A stretch of 64,000 nucleotides of DNA from Aerococcus urinaeequi (GTDB lineage: Bacteria; Bacillota; Bacilli; Lactobacillales; Aerococcaceae), in contig NZ_CP014162.1 of NCBI RefSeq assembly GCF_001543205.1, forward strand, positions 372,001 through 436,000. The letters run 5' to 3'. The notes under the pieces were generated by a model that saw only the letters and a program-made list of their open reading frames with translations, was not told the origin of the DNA and did not search any database. Positions within the stretch are counted from its first letter, which is position 1, and each line of letters begins with the position of its first letter. This document shows positions 16,287 through 23,866 of the stretch, piece after piece. The translations under genes and the position numbers were made by a program.

Positions 16287-17809
16287 TATCTCGTTTTCCC
16301 TCCATCAGTTTTATCATCTAGCATTAATTCACTAGCACAAATCTTCCCGCCTTCAATAACGGTAGGCACACCTGCACCTGGATGCGTTGAAGAACCTGTG
16401 AAATATAATCCCGAAACATTTTCAGCTTTAGATTGCGGTCTGAAATGATTGCTTTGCATCAAGGTTGGTTGCAAACCAAAAGTCGCACCACGGAAGGCGT
16501 TGAAGTGACTCTCGTAGTCGTTTGGCGTAAATACACGTTCTACTTCAATTTGACTTTCCAAGTTTTCTAATCCTGGTAGATTAGCCAATGTAGCCAATGC
16601 TTTTTCTTTATAGAACTGCACCGTTGACTCATCAAAGTCATATTGTGCTGTGCCTAATTCTGAAATGGGCATTAGTAAATAGAAACTAGATTTCCCTTCT
16701 GGTGCACGCGTTTCATCCACTTGAGAAGGTATATGTAGGTACATTGATGGATTGTCAATTAGACGACCATCAAAAATGCGTGCCATATTATCATCTAAAT
16801 CTTCAGAGATGATAAAGGTATGGGTTTGTAAGTCTTTAAACGTACCGTCTACCCCCCAATAAAATACTAAGCAAGAACAAGAATAATCCATTTGATCTAT
16901 TTTCTTGGCTGTATATTTACCGCGGTTTAAATCCCCATCAATTAAATGTTTCATAGTATAAGGGAAGTCAGCGTTTGAAATTACTTTTTTACTTGGGATA
17001 AATTGATCGCCAACTTGAAGTCCATTGACTTGTTGATTATCAATTAAAATTTTATCCACTGGTGTATTATAGTGAATAACGCCACCTAATTCTTCAAACA
17101 ATTGAGCAAAACCTTTAGCTACGGTGTGCATGCCACCTTTGACATAATGAATGCCGTACAATAGCTCAATCATCGGAATCATATTATAAAGTGAAGGCCC
17201 ATTTTTAGGAGAAACGCCTATATAAAGTGTTTGAAAAGCCATTAACTGCTGAATATCTTTATTTGGAATAAATTTCGCCATCATATGTTCTGCACTGTCA
17301 AATGTTTTTAATTTAAATGCGTTGACGATCATTGATGGATTATACATGTCTGATTTATACCTAAAAGGACGTCTGATAAAGTGATCCATCGCCACTTGGT
17401 ATCTTTCAAACATTTCGGCAAGATATTGCAAGAAGCCTAGCGCAGTTTGTGGATCTTTTGACTCCATTAAAGCCATTAAATCAGTCAAATCATTGCTCAC
17501 GCTATAGTGGCGATAAGGGTCTCCTTTAAAATATACATCATACATCGGGGTTAGTTTCTGCATAGGAATGTAGTCTTCTGGGTCCCGACCAGTTAATGTA
17601 AACAACTCTCTATATGCTTCTGGCCACATGACAATCGTTGGACCCACATCAAAGGTATAGCCATCTACTGCTATCTGGTTCATCTTACCGCCCGGCAACG
17701 ATTCTTTCTCAAAGATTTCAACTTGGTATCCTGCATGCTGCAAGCGGATAGCTGCAGATAAACCACCTATCCCTGCCCCAATGATTGCGATTCTTTCTTT
17801 AGCTGTCAT
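16286..17809 (-). CDS. crtN: Dehydrosqualene desaturase CrtN
   Basis: CrtN introduces three double bonds into 4,4'-diapophytoene to give diaponeurosporene. The 507-residue FAD enzyme starts with AIIGAGIGGLSAAIRL (8-23) and EKESLPGGKMN. It ends with the carotenoid-desaturase signature GLYFTGSSTHPGAGVPTVI. It is the first gene of the crtN-crtM operon and is transcribed divergently from a TetR-type gene 166 bases away. Two ACTTnnnAAGT dyads in that gap are candidate binding sites. Confidence 0.92.
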   Translation of the reverse strand: MTAKERIAIIGAGIGGLSAAIRLQHAGYQVEIFEKESLPGGKMNQIAVDGYTFDVGPTIVMWPEAYRELFTLTGRDPEDYIPMQKLTPMYDVYFKGDPYRHYSVSNDLTDLMALMESKDPQTALGFLQYLAEMFERYQVAMDHFIRRPFRYKSDMYNPSMIVNAFKLKTFDSAEHMMAKFIPNKDIQQLMAFQTLYIGVSPKNGPSLYNMIPMIELLYGIHYVKGGMHTVAKGFAQLFEELGGVIHYNTPVDKILIDNQQVNGLQVGDQFIPSKKVISNADFPYTMKHLIDGDLNRGKYTAKKIDQMDYSCSCLVFYWGVDGTFKDLQTHTFIISEDLDDNMARIFDGRLIDNPSMYLHIPSQVDETRAPEGKSSFYLLMPISELGTAQYDFDESTVQFYKEKALATLANLPGLENLESQIEVERVFTPNDYESHFNAFRGATFGLQPTLMQSNHFRPQSKAENVSGLYFTGSSTHPGAGVPTVIEGGKICASELMLDDKTDGGKTR

Positions 17810-17851
17810 GTTATTGGTCCCCTTTTTATAGATTCATTTCATTATTTTATC

Positions 17852-17904
17852 ACTTGATAAGTTTATTAATAACAGATTACCATTTAAGGTATAACTTTTC
17901 AAGT
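17852..17904. promoter_or_regulatory. Two ACTTnnnAAGT dyads in the crtN-tetR intergenic region
   Basis: ACTTGATAAGT (17852-17862) and ACTTTTCAAGT (17894-17904) are each palindromic and differ only in the centre. They lie 42 bases apart in the gap between divergent crtN and the TetR gene. The first lies close to where the crtN promoter must be. A plus-strand -10 TATAAT for the regulator gene lies at 17943. They are candidate operators of the adjacent TetR protein. Confidence 0.45.
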
Positions 17905-17975
17905 ATAGGAGATTTATGCATGGCTTTTTTGTGGAATAAAGCTATAATATTAAATAGAGAGGAGTTCATCTCATC

Positions 17976-18539
17976 ATGTCCTTAAAAGAATCTTCAAGCA
18001 GAAGTCGTATTATTGAAGTTGCACGAAATAAGTTTATGTCAAGTGGTTATAAAGCTACCTCTACTAGAATGATTGCGAAAGAAGTTGGGATTACACAACC
18101 AAACTTGTATTATCATTTTAAAAACAAGGAAAGCCTTTATCTTGGGGTTTTAGATGAAATAGGCGAGGAAGTATACACTGACCTATTGGCGATGGTTGAA
18201 AATGACCAACTTGACCTAACTGGTAAACTATTACAAATGTCTTATTATCTACAAGATAACCAAGACATGGATATCTATACTATGATGCAAGATATGCAAG
18301 CAGACATTTCCATTGAAAGTAGACGCATCCTATACCAAATCTTTCAAGAAAGTTATAAACGGCCGTTCATCTTATTATTTGATGATTACGAAAAGCAATT
18401 AAAACATCAGTTCACTGGAGAGAAAATCGCCACATATTTCTTTGTGACACTAGCCCCTTATATTTCTTCTAAACACACAATCAACAAAACGATTGCTTTG
18501 GAGGAAATGGTTGAGTTATTTCTGCACGGGATTATCTAG
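17976..18539 (+). CDS. TetR/AcrR family regulator, divergent to crtNM
   Basis: The 187-residue protein has a TetR-type DNA-binding domain at about 9-60, with the helix-turn-helix TRMIAKEVGITQPNLYYHFKNKESL. The rest is a helical ligand-binding domain without recognisable specificity. A good GAGAGGAG site precedes the ATG. Divergent placement from crtN makes it the likely repressor of the carotenoid genes and of itself. Its ligand is unknown. It could alternatively control the ABC exporter further downstream of crtM. Confidence 0.85.
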   Translation: MSLKESSSRSRIIEVARNKFMSSGYKATSTRMIAKEVGITQPNLYYHFKNKESLYLGVLDEIGEEVYTDLLAMVENDQLDLTGKLLQMSYYLQDNQDMDIYTMMQDMQADISIESRRILYQIFQESYKRPFILLFDDYEKQLKHQFTGEKIATYFFVTLAPYISSKHTINKTIALEEMVELFLHGII

Positions 18540-18585
18540 TAGAATAAGTTGTTTTTTAATAGAAACGTCATCATCATAAGGTACA

Positions 18586-18632
18586 AAAATAGAGGGTAAA
18601 GATTTTGATTTCAAATCTTTACCCTCTATTTT
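18586..18632. terminator. Bidirectional terminator after the TetR gene
   Basis: The arms AAAATAGAGGGTAAAGATTT and AAATCTTTACCCTCTATTTT are perfect over 20 bp with a seven-base loop. It lies between the TetR gene and the convergent fakA operon. Confidence 0.88.
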
Positions 18633-18750
18633 ATTTGTATTAGAAAAGCTAAGATGAACTCTTTATCAGTCTTCATCTCTTAACCAATTGAATAATAGCT
18701 AAGTTGTGTGTCCATCTAGCATTTCATGTATGTATCTTTATATAGGCTTA

Positions 18751-20433
18751 TTATTCTACTGATGCTAGGAAATGGTAAACTGGTTGGCCACCGTCTACAA
18801 TTTCAACTTCAATATCTTCGTTAGCCGATTCGACTGCTTCAGCGATTAATTCTGCTGTTGCTTGGTCGGTTTCTTCACCAAAGATTAAAGTCACTAACTC
18901 CTTGTCTTCATCAATCATTGCATTCACCATATTGATGGTTTCTTTGACTAAGTCAGCATCTTCAGAAACAATTTTACCGTCTATAATGCCCATAAAGTGA
19001 TCTTTATGGATTTCTAAGCCGTCAACTGTTGTATCTCGAACAGCCACTGTGACTTGACCACTAGTTACGTTGGCCATTTCAGCAACCATTGCTGCTTTAT
19101 TGTCTTCTAATGTCCCGTCAGGGTTATATCCAAGCATGGCTGTTAAACCTTGAGAGATATATTTAGTTTCAACTACGGCAGCTGGAATTTCTGAAACTTC
19201 AACAGCTTGGTTAGCAGCCATAATGATATTCTTATTGTTTGGTAAGATAATCACGTTATCTGCATTCGCTTTGTTGATAGCATCTAAGATATCATTTGTT
19301 GATGGATTCATCGTTTGACCACCAGAGATAATTGATTTAACGCCCATATCTTTAAATAGGTTTTCAATTCCTTCACCGGCTGCAACAGCGATAATCGCTA
19401 GATTCGTCCGTTCCACTACTGGCGTTGACTCGGATTGGGTTGCCCCTTTCCCATCTAAGATATCGTCATGTTGTAGACGCATGTTATCTACTTTAATTTT
19501 CACTAATGAACCAAATTTTTGGCCATAGTTCATGACTTCACCTGGTGTTTCTGTATGTACATGAACTTTTACAATCTCATCATCAGATACAACCAATAAT
19601 GAATCTCCGATACCATCTAAGTGGTTACGGAATGTATCATAATCAAATTCATCAGTAACTGTTTCACCTTCACCGATTTTGACCATAATTTCAGTACAGT
19701 AACCATAATGAATATCTTCTGATGCTACGGAATGAGCAGTGTTGAAGAAGTTTTCTTGGTGCGCTAGTTCTGTGACATTCGCTTTGTTTGGATCAGCTGA
19801 TTTAACTGGAATAGATTCACCAGTTAATGATTCTAAGAAGCCATGAAAGATATATACTAATCCTTGACCACCTGAATCGACAACGCCCACTTCTTTTAAC
19901 ACGGGTAGTAAGTTGGGTGTGTTTTCTAGTGATGTTTGCGCTTCTTCTAGTACAGCTGTCATCACTTCAATGATGTCATCTGTTTCTTCAGCTTTTTGCA
20001 TACCTGCTGCTGCTGAATCACGTGCTACTGTTAAAATAGTACCTTCTACGGGTTTCATAACAGCTTTTACCGCTGTATCAATACCGCGTTGGAAAGCATT
20101 CGCTAAATCTTGTGCTTCAATGGTTGTTTTACCTTCGATTGCTTTAGCGAACCCACGGAATAATTGGGATAAGATAACGCCTGAGTTACCGCGTGCCCCC
20201 ATCAATAATCCCTTAGCTAAATCTTCTCCAACCTCACCAACGGTATCGGAATGTTGTTTAATTACTCGTTCGATACCTGATGTGTATGTTAAATTCATAT
20301 TTGTTCCGGTATCACCATCTGGCACCGGGAAAACATTTAATGAATTCACGTATTCAGCATTCTCTGAAAGTCGGTTACCCCCGACTTCAAGCATAGATAT
20401 GAACGCTTCAACGTCTAATACTGTTCTTTTCAC
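18751..20433 (-). CDS. fakA: Fatty acid kinase ATP-binding subunit FakA (DhaL/YloV)
   Basis: FakA phosphorylates FakB-bound fatty acids for phospholipid synthesis. The 560-residue protein has an N-terminal DhaL-type domain (about 1-205) with NVFPVPDGDTGTNMN at 33-47, whose aspartates bind Mg-ATP. GARGNSGVILSQ, the middle Fak domain and a C-terminal DegV-like dimer domain to residue 560 follow. It follows the Asp23-family gene yloU by 26 bases, as in most Firmicutes. No FakB (DegV) gene is in the window. A ribosome site AAGGAGG precedes the start. Confidence 0.92.
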   Translation of the reverse strand: MKRTVLDVEAFISMLEVGGNRLSENAEYVNSLNVFPVPDGDTGTNMNLTYTSGIERVIKQHSDTVGEVGEDLAKGLLMGARGNSGVILSQLFRGFAKAIEGKTTIEAQDLANAFQRGIDTAVKAVMKPVEGTILTVARDSAAAGMQKAEETDDIIEVMTAVLEEAQTSLENTPNLLPVLKEVGVVDSGGQGLVYIFHGFLESLTGESIPVKSADPNKANVTELAHQENFFNTAHSVASEDIHYGYCTEIMVKIGEGETVTDEFDYDTFRNHLDGIGDSLLVVSDDEIVKVHVHTETPGEVMNYGQKFGSLVKIKVDNMRLQHDDILDGKGATQSESTPVVERTNLAIIAVAAGEGIENLFKDMGVKSIISGGQTMNPSTNDILDAINKANADNVIILPNNKNIIMAANQAVEVSEIPAAVVETKYISQGLTAMLGYNPDGTLEDNKAAMVAEMANVTSGQVTVAVRDTTVDGLEIHKDHFMGIIDGKIVSEDADLVKETINMVNAMIDEDKELVTLIFGEETDQATAELIAEAVESANEDIEVEIVDGGQPVYHFLASVE

Positions 20434-20459
20434 CTAAAAATCCTCCTTGATTACCGCAA

Positions 20460-20825
20460 CTAGTCTTCAATCACACGGACGCCTTGTACGTACACATTCA
20501 CTACGTTTGCAGCAATACCTAATTGACGACCTAATTCGTATTTCACAGAACTTTGTACATTGCGACAAATTTCAGAAATTTTCGTACCGTAGTTGACGAT
20601 AATGTATACATCCACTACTACTAAATCGTTGTTATCTACTGAAACAAGTACCCCTTTGGTATAGTTTTCTTGTTTAAGAATTTCTTGGATACCATCACGG
20701 ATTTGATGTTTACTTGCCATACCAACGACACCGTAGTTTTGTGTTGTAGCCATACCTACGACTGTTGCGATAGATTCATTTGTAATATCAATTTCACCGA
20801 AGTCTGTTTGCATTTTTAATGCCAT
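20460..20825 (-). CDS. yloU: Asp23/Gls24 family envelope stress protein YloU
   Basis: The 121-residue protein is of the Asp23/Gls24 family, with IVGMATTQNYGVVGMASK-like sequence near 22-40 and the conserved VDVYIIVNYGTKISEICRNVQ segment (split: VDVYIIVNYG, TKISEICRNVQ). The family is linked to cell-envelope stress and, through the yloU-fakA pairing, to fatty-acid metabolism. A promoter lies about 110 bases upstream and it is first in the operon with fakA. Confidence 0.9.
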   Translation of the reverse strand: MALKMQTDFGEIDITNESIATVVGMATTQNYGVVGMASKHQIRDGIQEILKQENYTKGVLVSVDNNDLVVVDVYIIVNYGTKISEICRNVQSSVKYELGRQLGIAANVVNVYVQGVRVIED

Positions 20826-20934
20826 AAAAAATATCCTCCTTTTGAAGGGTTGTCTTGCTAGATTAATCTAGAACTTTATCGTTCTAAACAAATATAACTT
20901 CATTTATAACACTCATTTTACCACATACTAGGCT

Positions 20935-20963
20935 ATTATACCTAAATATTTGACAAGTCGCAA
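20935..20963 (-). promoter_or_regulatory. Promoter of yloU-fakA
   Basis: The minus strand reads TTGCGA, 17 bases, TATAAT, about 110 bases before the yloU start codon. The leader is unusually long but contains no recognised riboswitch. Confidence 0.55.
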
Positions 20964-20980
20964 ACCCTTATAAAAGACAC

Positions 20981-21019
20981 AAAAAAAGCCGTGGTCTTCC
21001 CTCACTGGAAAACTACGAC
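20981..21019 (-). terminator. Terminator of rpmB
   Basis: On the minus strand GTCGTAGTTTTCC pairs with GGAAGACCACGGC through several G-U pairs, and TTTTTTT follows. It lies 27 bases after the rpmB stop. Confidence 0.8.
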
Positions 21020-21045
21020 CTTATTTGATTATAATCATAAATGGA

Positions 21046-21237
21046 TTACGCGCGGGTAACTAAACCAGCTTTGATTGCGTGTGCAGAAACCCATACACGC
21101 TTTTTGTTACCATTTTCGTCGATGATACGAACTTTTTGTAAGTTTGCTTTAAATGTACGTTTTGTAGCATTCAATGCGTGTGAGCGGTTGTTACCTGAAG
21201 TCGCTTTACGTCCTGTGTAATAACATTCTTTAGCCAT
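21046..21237 (-). CDS. rpmB: 50S ribosomal protein L28
   Basis: This is L28 of the large subunit, 63 residues from [20 protein letters not shown]. An in-frame ATG two codons upstream (21243) is only three bases from AGGAGG. The ATG at 21237 is nine bases away and gives the usual N-terminus of the family, so it is chosen. The first cysteine remains (KECYYTGR), but the second CxxC pair of zinc-binding L28 is absent. In the usual Firmicutes order it lies between thiN and yloU. Confidence 0.95.
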   Translation of the reverse strand: MAKECYYTGRKATSGNNRSHALNATKRTFKANLQKVRIIDENGNKKRVWVSAHAIKAGLVTRA

Positions 21238-21333
21238 TGTCATAATCCTCCTCTACAAATTTTCATACCATAACATATTACTATACTTAACGTCATAAAT
21301 CAAACTTATTTATGATAAAAATGATGATTGTAC

Positions 21334-22005
21334 TTAATCTCGGGCTTGAATAGCGAGGATAAGACCATTACTAAAGGCAATTTTCATGGTATTTTGACCT
21401 GGTAGAAACTCATTTGAAATTAAAGCTAGTGGCGTTGGCATTTGATAGTTATCTAATGGGTAGACCACATTTTTAAGGGTTAAATCTGTGATTGGGGTCA
21501 TGGCCACAAATGACAGGTATTTCATCTCTTTTAGGCGGTCAACTTGATGTTGCCCTGGTCTTAAGAATGAAACAGCATTGTTTTCTTCTACTAAGTGAAC
21601 ACGATCAATAATCGGCGCAAACCGTTCTTGGTAGATGAGCCATAAGTTAGACAATAAATGGTCTACCCTACCCCCTAACATACCAAATAGATGGTATCTT
21701 GCATTCGGATATAAGTCAGCGACTGATCCCAAGGCGTGCTCTGTGTCGGTTTCATCTTTCATAGGTTCTAGCTTTTCGATTGATGCTGCCTTTTTGGCTA
21801 CTTGTTGATAGACCTTATCCTCGATTGAATCAAAGTCTCCTACAGCCAAATCAATTGGAAAATCCATGTCTAAGAGTTGTTTGGCGCCTAAATCGACACC
21901 CACAAAGGCTGTTTCTGAATCGTTGTGGGCGACTTTCTGCCGCTCGACATAGCCTTTAAAGAATTCGGGGTCAAAGGGTCCTGATCCGATGAGATAAACT
22001 TGCAT
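21334..22005 (-). CDS. thiN: Thiamine diphosphokinase
   Basis: ThiN converts thiamine to thiamine diphosphate with ATP. The start at 22005 (MQVYLIGSGP) has AGGAGG ten bases upstream. A longer frame to 22050 adds 15 residues and lacks such a site. The 223-residue protein has GVDLGAKQLLD, the conserved DLAVGDFDSI, KDETDTEHAL and GMLGGRVDHLLSN, and its beta-rich C-terminal thiamine-binding domain follows. It sits between rpe and rpmB as in Bacillus (yloS). Confidence 0.93.
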   Translation of the reverse strand: MQVYLIGSGPFDPEFFKGYVERQKVAHNDSETAFVGVDLGAKQLLDMDFPIDLAVGDFDSIEDKVYQQVAKKAASIEKLEPMKDETDTEHALGSVADLYPNARYHLFGMLGGRVDHLLSNLWLIYQERFAPIIDRVHLVEENNAVSFLRPGQHQVDRLKEMKYLSFVAMTPITDLTLKNVVYPLDNYQMPTPLALISNEFLPGQNTMKIAFSNGLILAIQARD

Positions 22006-22060
22006 ATATCCACTTCCTCCTAGTGACTGCCAGTTAAAAAATTTTTTCAAGTACTAAAGA

Positions 22061-22711
22061 TTACTTAATGGCCATTTTTAATGCATCAATTGGTTGTTTC
22101 ACGTCGTCTTTATTGAAGATGTATGAGCCGGCTACAAAGGCATCTACCCCTTTTTCTGCACAGATTTTAGCCGTTTCATCGTTAATGCCGCCATCTACTT
22201 CGATTAGGAAATTGGCGTCATTTTCTGCTCTGAAAGTACTTAATTCAGCCATCTTATCAACAGTTGATTCAATAAATGATTGACCGCCAAATCCAGGGTT
22301 TACGGTCATCACTAAAATCATGTCGACGTCTTTTAGGATCGGTGCAATGGCTGATACGGGCGTCGCTGGATTAATGGCCACACCAGCTTTCATACCGTGT
22401 TTGTGAATGGTTTGGATTAAGCCATGTAAGTGACTAGTTGCCTCGTAATGAACAGTGAAATAATCCGCACCGGCATTGGCGAAGGTTTCCACATGGACTT
22501 CTGGGTTAGATACCATTAAATGGCAGTCTAGGGTCATCTTGGTGTTTGGGCGCAAAGCTTCAACGACGCCAGCACCAAAGGTTAAATTGGGCACAAAATG
22601 GCCGTCCATGACATCAATGTGAACCCAGTCAGCGCCGGCGTCTTCGATTCGATTTACTTCGTCAATAAATTTACCAAAATTCGCAGATAAAATAGATGGT
22701 GCAATATACAT
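22061..22711 (-). CDS. rpe: Ribulose-phosphate 3-epimerase
   Basis: Rpe interconverts ribulose-5-phosphate and xylulose-5-phosphate in the pentose phosphate pathway. The TIM-barrel protein has APSILSANF, the metal-binding HIDVMDGHFVPNLTFG and DCHLMV stretches, MTVNPGFGGQSFI and EVDGGIND. An AGGA site touches the first ATG (22717) but lies six bases before the second (22711), so the shorter form of 216 residues is preferred. It is in the operon between rsgA and thiN. Confidence 0.95.
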   Translation of the reverse strand: MYIAPSILSANFGKFIDEVNRIEDAGADWVHIDVMDGHFVPNLTFGAGVVEALRPNTKMTLDCHLMVSNPEVHVETFANAGADYFTVHYEATSHLHGLIQTIHKHGMKAGVAINPATPVSAIAPILKDVDMILVMTVNPGFGGQSFIESTVDKMAELSTFRAENDANFLIEVDGGINDETAKICAEKGVDAFVAGSYIFNKDDVKQPIDALKMAIK

Positions 22712-22726
22712 GTACATTCCTACTTT

Positions 22727-23659
22727 CTAATATTTGGGTTTTGCATTGTCAATTTCTTGGAAGATTTGTAGGTAAGAGTCATAGCGACTTTGTGCGATCT
22801 CACCGGCATCTAAGGCGGCTTTCACTGCACATTTAGGTTCTTGAATATGGGTACAACCACGGAACTTACATTGGTCTTGAATGGCCCGCATTTCTGGGAA
22901 GTAGTTAGATAATAAGACTTTATCTAATTGGTCGATATCGATACTAGAGAAACCTGGTGTATCTGCCACTTTCCCTTCGAAAATATCATGTAATTCCGTA
23001 TGACGGGTAGTATGACGACCGCGTCCTAGTGATGTTGAGATTTCCCCTGTTTCAATCGCTAAACTTGGTAATAATCGGTTAAGCAAGGTAGATTTTCCAA
23101 CCCCTGACTGGCCTACAACCACCATGGTCCGGTTGGCGACAAGTTCTTTTAATTGATCAAAATTTCCATCTAGGTCTGTTGATAAAATGACTTGGTAGCC
23201 GACTTCCTTATAGACCTTGATGAATTGGTCGATTCGGTCTTTATCCGCTTGACTAGCTTGGTCAGCTAAGTCCATTTTGGAAAAATATAAAATCGGTTCA
23301 ATGTTCTCTGACTCTAAATAAACTAAAAAACGGTCTAATAATTTTGGTTGGATCTGGGGCTCAGTAACCGATGCTACCAACAAGGCCACGTCCACATTAG
23401 CTACTGCCGGTCGAATCATTTGGCTATAGCGTGGTAAGATTTTCATTACATAGCCTTCTTTGGTATTGTTGGCTTGAAATTCCACAAAATCGCCCACCAA
23501 TGGTGTTGTTTGCGTATTTCTAAATTGGCCACGTGCCCGTGTGGTATAAATCACTTGGCTTTCTTTCTCTTCTACATAATAAAAACCAGACAAAGCCTTA
23601 ATAATTTGGCCCGTGTATGTCGGCGCATTTGGTTGAATATAATCATCTTTTCTCTTCAT
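22727..23659 (-). CDS. rsgA: Ribosome biogenesis GTPase RsgA
   Basis: RsgA is the circularly permuted GTPase that checks late 30S subunits. The 310-residue protein has an N-terminal OB fold (TRARGQFRNTQTTPLVGDFV, about 40-60), then G4 before G1: FSKMDLAD, the P-loop GQSGVGKSTLLNRL, GRGRHTTRHTE (G2) and DTPGFSS (G3). The C-terminal zinc module reads C-x4-C-x-H-x5-C (CKFRGCTHIQEPKC). The neighbour upstream is the PASTA kinase gene, from which it is separated by a terminator. It therefore needs its own promoter or read-through. Confidence 0.95.
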   Translation of the reverse strand: MKRKDDYIQPNAPTYTGQIIKALSGFYYVEEKESQVIYTTRARGQFRNTQTTPLVGDFVEFQANNTKEGYVMKILPRYSQMIRPAVANVDVALLVASVTEPQIQPKLLDRFLVYLESENIEPILYFSKMDLADQASQADKDRIDQFIKVYKEVGYQVILSTDLDGNFDQLKELVANRTMVVVGQSGVGKSTLLNRLLPSLAIETGEISTSLGRGRHTTRHTELHDIFEGKVADTPGFSSIDIDQLDKVLLSNYFPEMRAIQDQCKFRGCTHIQEPKCAVKAALDAGEIAQSRYDSYLQIFQEIDNAKPKY

Positions 23660-23812
23660 GCTTTTGAAAAATACCTCCTTAATCAGTCAATTGTATATAT
23701 CCTCAATAGATATAAAAATTTGTGTCTGCATACTTATGCCCTATTTTACCCCAAATTCTATATAAAAAACACTCCGACAATTTTTATTCATTGGAAGAGT
23801 CTTTAAAATGGC

Positions 23813-23844
23813 AAAAAAGGCGTAAACAATGATGTCTACGCCTT
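23813..23844 (-). terminator. Terminator between prkC and rsgA
   Basis: On the minus strand AAGGCGTA and TACGCCTT pair around a 12-base loop and are followed by TTTT. It lies 22 bases after the prkC stop. Confidence 0.75.
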
Positions 23845-23866
23845 GTGCTGATTGGTATTTGTTTTG

